Source of the DNA: Chthonomonas sp. UBA1950
GTDB lineage: Bacteria; Armatimonadota; Fimbriimonadia; Fimbriimonadales; Fimbriimonadaceae
Reading direction: 5' to 3'
Assembly (NCBI GenBank): GCA_002336105.1
Contig: DDEQ01000006.1
Coordinates: 1-45,517, forward strand
Length of the DNA: 45,517 nucleotides
Part shown: in pieces, positions 41,540-45,517 of the stretch
Layout: each line of letters begins with the position of its first letter
Position numbering within the stretch: the first letter of the stretch is position 1
Notes under the pieces: generated by a model
What the model saw: only the letters and a program-made list of their open reading frames with translations
Told to the model about the DNA's origin: nothing
Databases searched by the model: none
Made by a program: the position numbers and the translations under genes

Positions 41540-42283
41540 TTATCCGGCCTCCGTGACAGGGTTTGTCGTCGTCACATCACTCAAAGGAACTCGAACGTAC
41601 AGGATGTGATCTTCGGAGTCTGAGTTGAACTTGTAGGTAACCCGGATCGTTGAAGGAAGTCGCTTGGTCGTTTGGGTTCTCGTGTCCCAATCAGTTAACC
41701 ACTGCGTTCCGTCGTAATACTCGAACGTAATAGATGAGACACCGCCGTTCAACAGGGTCTCTTTTCCGCCTTGAGTCGGATCTTCGTCAGACGGAGTCTG
41801 CTGTCGCATAAACAGTCCAGTCTTTCCGTCAGGATTGTCCCCAACTGCAGTCATGCTGAGTGAAACTTCGGTGACTCCACCGATTGGACCAATATTCTGG
41901 TTGTTCTCCTCAAATGTGTTTGTTGAATAGAGGAGTTTGCCTGGGAGACGCGCGCCAATGACCGTAAACGTCAACGTATCGGCCCCAGATGAGCCAGACT
42001 GAGTACTGGACGTGAGAGTAGAGGCTGTGCTCGTTTGCGCGGCGTTTCCACCAAGAAAGTAGGAATTCGTTGTTGTTGAGACTGTTGACAAGTAGGCGCG
42101 CTTTAGGATGTTCGTTATCTTGTCTTCAAAGTCTTGACGAGCTAACAAATCCTGACGGCCTTCTCTCAACCGCTGATCAAACCCAAGGCTAGAGCTATAA
42201 GCGCGAGCCATCGCTCCAACGATGATCACCGTAATCGTTAGCGAGATCAAAAGCTCGATTAACGTAATTCCACGACTTCGCAT
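41540..42283 (-). CDS. gspJ: Minor pseudopilin GspJ
   Basis: A 247-residue prepilin-like protein. The leader MRSRG is followed by ITLIELLISLTITVIIVGAM, giving a Gly|Ile cleavage site and Glu at +5. The remaining beta-rich body (about 60-240) has the size of GspJ, larger than GspH and GspI. The order H-I-J-K in the operon supports the name. Two bases separate it from gspI and it abuts gspK. Confidence 0.85.
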   Translation of the reverse strand: MRSRGITLIELLISLTITVIIVGAMARAYSSSLGFDQRLREGRQDLLARQDFEDKITNILKRAYLSTVSTTTNSYFLGGNAAQTSTASTLTSSTQSGSSGADTLTFTVIGARLPGKLLYSTNTFEENNQNIGPIGGVTEVSLSMTAVGDNPDGKTGLFMRQQTPSDEDPTQGGKETLLNGGVSSITFEYYDGTQWLTDWDTRTQTTKRLPSTIRVTYKFNSDSEDHILYVRVPLSDVTTTNPVTEAG

Positions 42284-42285
42284 CT

Positions 42286-42720
42286 TTAGCCTCCAGTTCC
42301 CGTCGTAGAATTTGTTCCTGTTGAGGAAATTGTGCTGGTGTCGTAAAACAGACCCTCAGCAACTCCTTTTGATGACGATTGCGAATCGTTTCCTTCGGTG
42401 ACCGTCACCGTTACCGCATCGAGGTTATCGACACTGGTTGTATCCACTTCGAGCTTCCAGTTGTACTGGCTGAGGTTTCGGTCGTCAAACGTTCCCTCCT
42501 GTGCAGTCGTGGCTTGCCCCGTCGAAACAAGCTCATCATATTTGTCGAAAGCCAACCTTTGGAGAAGTTCGGTTTTCCTCGCCCGAGACTCGCTTCTTGC
42601 CATTGATTGAATGGCAGAAAGACTAGCAATCCCTCCAATAGAGAAAACTGCAACAGCGGCAAGTGCTTCGTAGATGGTGAAACCGCGTTTTCTATTGACG
42701 CTGTACATAGGTCCCCGCAT
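42286..42720 (-). CDS. gspI: Minor pseudopilin GspI
   Basis: A 144-residue prepilin-like protein with leader ending KRG, then FTIYEALAAVAVFSIGGIASL: Gly|Phe cleavage and Glu at +5. Short body and the position between gspH and gspJ fit GspI. Two starts are possible: ATG at 42720, or ATG at 42708 with GGGGA 4 bases upstream; the difference only changes the leader length. It overlaps the end of gspH by up to 29 bp in another frame. Confidence 0.8.
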   Translation of the reverse strand: MRGPMYSVNRKRGFTIYEALAAVAVFSIGGIASLSAIQSMARSESRARKTELLQRLAFDKYDELVSTGQATTAQEGTFDDRNLSQYNWKLEVDTTSVDNLDAVTVTVTEGNDSQSSSKGVAEGLFYDTSTISSTGTNSTTGTGG

Positions 42721-43261
42721 CCCAAGTTTCGCTTGTCGCTGTAGCTAAACCGCTATTGGAAAGAGTGGCAAAGCCGTCAGTGGTAATCGAAATGGATCGG
42801 GTGTCGTTACCTCTCACAATTTCAAACCCACCACCATTCGACTTACCATCCGGATAGAACATCAATTGCCAATCGCCCGAGTTTACGTCTGATCCTGCTA
42901 ATCGAAAATTCGTTGCACTTATTTCTGAGGGGAAGGAGAAAGACGTAGAGTCTTCTCTTTCCTCTGACTGGTTGTTTTGCGCCGGAGTGATTTGAGTTAG
43001 CCTCAAGGTGCTTGACGAGTCGTCATACGCTACCTCGATGTTCTTACCTGTGTCTATCGCATCAAACCTAGCCTTTTGCATCAATCGTAACGCTGATACA
43101 TAGGCTTCGCGTTGTTCAATAGCTTGTTTTCTGCCGACGATGTTTGGAACCATCATAGCGGCGAACAAAACGAGCACAGAGATCACAACACTGATTTCAA
43201 CCAGAGTAAAACCCTTCCGCTGGGTTTTCGAGCTACGTAGCCTCGGGCGATTCTGCAGCAC
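42692..43261 (-). CDS. gspH: Minor pseudopilin GspH
   Basis: A 189-residue prepilin-like protein. A 17-residue leader rich in Arg/Lys ends QRKG and is followed by FTLVEISVVISVLVLFAAMMV, with Gly|Phe cleavage and Glu at +5. The body shows the GspH-type pattern SALRLMQKARFDAIDTGKNIEV, then LMFYPDGKSNGGGFEIV. The start is GTG at 43261, overlapping the gspG stop by a single base. Confidence 0.85.
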   Translation of the reverse strand: MLQNRPRLRSSKTQRKGFTLVEISVVISVLVLFAAMMVPNIVGRKQAIEQREAYVSALRLMQKARFDAIDTGKNIEVAYDDSSSTLRLTQITPAQNNQSEEREDSTSFSFPSEISATNFRLAGSDVNSGDWQLMFYPDGKSNGGGFEIVRGNDTRSISITTDGFATLSNSGLATATSETWDAGTYVQRQ

Positions 43262-43689
43262 TAGTCGTCTGAAGAAATGTCTGCGTTGTCGCCGTCGCCG
43301 CCTTCAACACCATCTGCACCGTATGAAATGATTTGGAAGACTGAGCCGCTGACCTTGTAGATATACTCATTGCCCCATGGGTCTGGCTTGAGCTTTGGAA
43401 TATAAGGGTTCTTCCACTTACCGGCAAGGTCAGATGGAGCTTCTAGCAAAGCATTCAGGCCCTCCTGTTCTGTCGGGTAACGGTCGCAGTCGATATGAAA
43501 CGCTTCTAGTGCATCACTAAGCGTCTTGATGTCGCTCTTTGCAGCCGCCACCTTTGCCTGACCAGTACGACCGACAACCTTCGGGACGATGAGTGCAGCA
43601 AGGATCGCAAGAATAAGGATAACAACCATCAATTCGATGAGCGTGAACGCTCTTCGACGGTTCTTTCCGTTAAGTGTTAAGGTACGCAT
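43261..43689 (-). CDS. gspG: Major pseudopilin GspG
   Basis: Main pseudopilus subunit, 142 residues, the normal size. The N-terminal helix FTLIELMVVILILAILAALI has Glu at +5 and leads to VPKVVGRTGQAKVAAAKSDI. The C-terminal calcium-binding loop is present: SYGADGVEGGDGDNADI. Oddity: the residue before the predicted cleavage site is Ala14 (RRRA|F) instead of the near-universal Gly, while GspH, GspI and GspJ in the same operon keep Gly. A T-rich 42-bp gap separates it from gspF. Start ATG at 43689. Confidence 0.93.
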   Translation of the reverse strand: MRTLTLNGKNRRRAFTLIELMVVILILAILAALIVPKVVGRTGQAKVAAAKSDIKTLSDALEAFHIDCDRYPTEQEGLNALLEAPSDLAGKWKNPYIPKLKPDPWGNEYIYKVSGSVFQIISYGADGVEGGDGDNADISSDD

Positions 43690-43731
43690 ATTTCCTTCCT
43701 AGTCTTTTTAGTTTTTTGAAACCTATTTTTT

Positions 43732-44964
43732 TTACTTCACCAAATCCTGTGCCGCAAAAATCGGTAGCAGCACGGAGATCACGACGAAACCCACAAACAC
43801 ACCCATTCCAAGAACGATGAGTGGTTCCACCATAGCCGTTAACCGACGCATGCCATTGTCGACTTCAAAGTCCATTGAATCTGATACTCGATTCAGCATC
43901 TTTGGGAGATCGCCCGTCTCTTCGCCGATAGCAACCATGTGCGTCAGTACAGGCGGAAATGCGCCAGCATCCCTCATCGATTCGTGAATCGATCTTCCCT
44001 CACGGACTTCATTCTTGACCTGTTCTGCGCTCACTCTGAACAACCGGTTTCCAGCAGCTAAACCGGAAAGCTCAATCGCTTCCAAGATCGGCACGCCTCC
44101 ATAGACGAGAGTCCCTAAAACTCTGGCAAACCTTGACACGGTTGACTTCCGGACGACGGGACCAAGAACCGGTGCGCGCAAGAAGAAGGAATCTCGAACT
44201 AGGGCGCCTCGGTCGGTTCGTGTGTAAGCTTTGTATCCAAAGATGATCACTCCGATCGAGATAATTATCATTAACCCGTTGTCCGTCAGGAAGCTGGTCA
44301 TCATCAACAGAAGCTTTGTGGTGAATGGTAGATCGTTTCCTAGATCCTTGAAGATTCCAGACAATCTCGGAACGACAAATGTGAGCAAGAAGATAATGAC
44401 GAAGACGGCTGTCGCGGTCAAAATCGCAGGATAGATGAGGGCGCTGACAATCTGAGATCGTCGAGCAACTTCTTTTTCTTGGAACTCAGCCAGCCTGCCT
44501 GCTACCTCTGGAAACTGTCCGCTTGATTCGCCTGCACGCAAGGTTTGAGTGTAAACCTCTGGAAACAGCTTCGGATAAGCCTGTAGAGCTTCGCTAACTG
44601 GCTTTCCAGTTCGGACTTCCTCAAGGGCATGCTCCGCAACGTCGGCCAACATTGCGCTTTCAGACTGTTCGGCAACAACCTGAAGCACACGGTCAAGCGG
44701 TAAACCCGCTTCAGACAAGTCAGCCATACGGCGGGAAAAGAGTGCGATATCGGATCGGCTTGCCTTTCCCTTTCGCTTGGCTTCACCGCCATGGCTTTTG
44801 TTCGCCACGTTTCCTGCCCGAGCGGCTTGCTCCTTCAGTTCGAGAACAAATCGACCCTCAGCTGTAATCGCGGCCTCGGCGGCTTCACGCGACGACGCAT
44901 CGATGTATCCAGTCTTCTTTTTGCCAGAAGCTTCTAGCGCAACGTAAGAAAAAGTAGTCGCCAT
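43732..44964 (-). CDS. gspF: Type II secretion inner-membrane platform protein GspF
   Basis: Polytopic core of the assembly platform, 410 residues, usual length. It starts with the typical N-terminal strand region TTFSYVALEASGKKKTGYIDA. It then has two homologous GspF domains, each with the pattern RRMADLSEAGLPLDRVLQVVAEQSE (about 76-100) and ARVLGTLVYGGVPILEAIELS (about 280-300). Membrane segments lie at about 177-198, 224-242 and 382-403. Start ATG at 44964, 11 bp after the gspE stop. Confidence 0.95.
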   Translation of the reverse strand: MATTFSYVALEASGKKKTGYIDASSREAAEAAITAEGRFVLELKEQAARAGNVANKSHGGEAKRKGKASRSDIALFSRRMADLSEAGLPLDRVLQVVAEQSESAMLADVAEHALEEVRTGKPVSEALQAYPKLFPEVYTQTLRAGESSGQFPEVAGRLAEFQEKEVARRSQIVSALIYPAILTATAVFVIIFLLTFVVPRLSGIFKDLGNDLPFTTKLLLMMTSFLTDNGLMIIISIGVIIFGYKAYTRTDRGALVRDSFFLRAPVLGPVVRKSTVSRFARVLGTLVYGGVPILEAIELSGLAAGNRLFRVSAEQVKNEVREGRSIHESMRDAGAFPPVLTHMVAIGEETGDLPKMLNRVSDSMDFEVDNGMRRLTAMVEPLIVLGMGVFVGFVVISVLLPIFAAQDLVK

Positions 44965-44975
44965 TGTTAAGACTC

Positions 44976-45517
44976 CTAGAAGTCCTCCCTTTGGCTAACA
45001 CGTAAGACTTCTTCTGGCGTTGTCCGTCCATTCAAGATCGCAAGTCGCCCATCGTTAAGCAAGGTTCGCATGTTTTGATGCGCCACCGCATGATCGCGCA
45101 TCAGTGAAGACGAAGCACGCTCGACAGTTAGCCTCCGAATTTGTTCGTCGATCATGAAGAATTCGTATAGGCCCTGTCGGCCCTTATAACCTGTATTTTG
45201 GCAACGTTCGCACCCACGACCTTTTCTAACCTTCGACATGTCCTGATCAGGAGAAATTCCAACAGCCAGAAGCATGTCGGGGGCTGGAATGTGCGGCTCT
45301 GCACAGTTACTACAAACTCTTCGCACGAGTCGCTGGGCAACGACTCCTACGAGCGATGATGCGACCAAGTAAGGCTCAACACCCATATCCAACAATCGAG
45401 TGACGGCGCTCGACGCGTCGTTCGTGTGAAGGGTCGAGAAAACTAGGTGACCGGTGAGTGATGCGTGAATTGCAATCTCAGCTGTTTCGTGGTCACGAAT
45501 TTCACCAACCATGATGA
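44976..45517 (-). CDS. gspE: Type II secretion ATPase GspE, C-terminal part (5' end beyond window)
   Basis: The frame runs off the right edge; 180 C-terminal codons are visible. They contain the Walker B region MVGEIRDHETAEIAIHASLTG and the conserved TLHTNDA histidine box of secretion ATPases. RLVRRVC follows, with a zinc-binding four-cysteine motif (CSNC about 47 residues after the Walker B start, CERC about 30 residues later), then GYKGRQGLYEFFMID and the C-terminal helices. The tetracysteine motif is typical of GspE/PilB types. It powers pseudopilus assembly from the cytoplasmic face and is first in the visible part of the operon. Confidence 0.93.
   Translation of the reverse strand, partial: IMVGEIRDHETAEIAIHASLTGHLVFSTLHTNDASSAVTRLLDMGVEPYLVASSLVGVVAQRLVRRVCSNCAEPHIPAPDMLLAVGISPDQDMSKVRKGRGCERCQNTGYKGRQGLYEFFMIDEQIRRLTVERASSSLMRDHAVAHQNMRTLLNDGRLAILNGRTTPEEVLRVSQREDF

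Noticed and set aside
1..45517. tRNA or rRNA genes, CRISPR arrays, insertion sequences, prophage or integrase genes
   Set aside because: None seen: gaps are short and filled with promoters or hairpins, no regularly spaced repeats occur, and no transposase or integrase motif was found.

Overview
The window is bacterial chromosome from a diderm: it carries lpxA/fabZ (lipid A and fatty acid synthesis), a type II secretion locus with an outer-membrane secretin, a lipoprotein and a PEP-CTERM surface protein. GC content is moderate, TTG and GTG starts are common (fabZ, lpxA, mnmE, the biotin carrier, metH, the site-2 protease), and housekeeping genes are scattered rather than in proteobacterial operon order. 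This would suit an Armatimonadota (Fimbriimonadales-like) or similar deep-branching lineage. That placement is an inference from gene content, not a phylogenetic result.

Layout. 1-3.2 kb (minus): a glycyl-radical enzyme of the trans-4-hydroxy-L-proline dehydratase type, cut by the left edge, with its activating enzyme and a perfect 12-4-12 operator-like dyad in front. 3.7-5.0 kb: dnaA (minus), divergent across a dyad-rich AT-rich gap from an unknown LuxR-HTH protein, then fabZ-lpxA. 8.0-11.9 kb: a compact bacterial RNA-repair cassette, Hen1 plus Pnkp, bounded by hairpins. 12-20.7 kb: a Rid-family protein, a split methionine synthase (homocysteine and folate modules only), a site-2 protease, a DinB-like protein, mnmE, clpB and ribE. 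20.7-21.0 kb (minus): an 81-residue stand-alone acetolactate-synthase small-subunit C-terminal domain behind a terminator hairpin that looks like an attenuator. 21.2-25.1 kb: PEP-CTERM protein, aldo/keto reductase, lipoprotein and dihydroorotase.

25.4-31.9 kb (plus) is a propionyl-CoA/methylmalonyl-CoA/succinyl-CoA operon: carboxyltransferase, biotin carrier, epimerase, and mutase small and large subunits, closed by a strong terminator. An alpha/beta hydrolase and a secreted GH29 alpha-L-fucosidase follow.

34.5-45.5 kb (minus) is a tightly packed type II secretion operon, in transcription order gspE (cut by the right edge), F, G, H, I, J, K, a GspL-like PilM-PilN fusion, a PilO/GspM-like protein, a GspC/PilP-like protein, the secretin GspD and an LTXXQ (Spy/CpxP-like) periplasmic protein. 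Many of its neighbours overlap by 1-29 bp, which suggests translational coupling.

Most of the window is recognisable core metabolism. The least explained item is the orphan IlvH-C-like gene with its leader and hairpin. Next come the dyads flanking dnaA, the hairpin over the metH start codon, and the Ala(-1) prepilin site in GspG.
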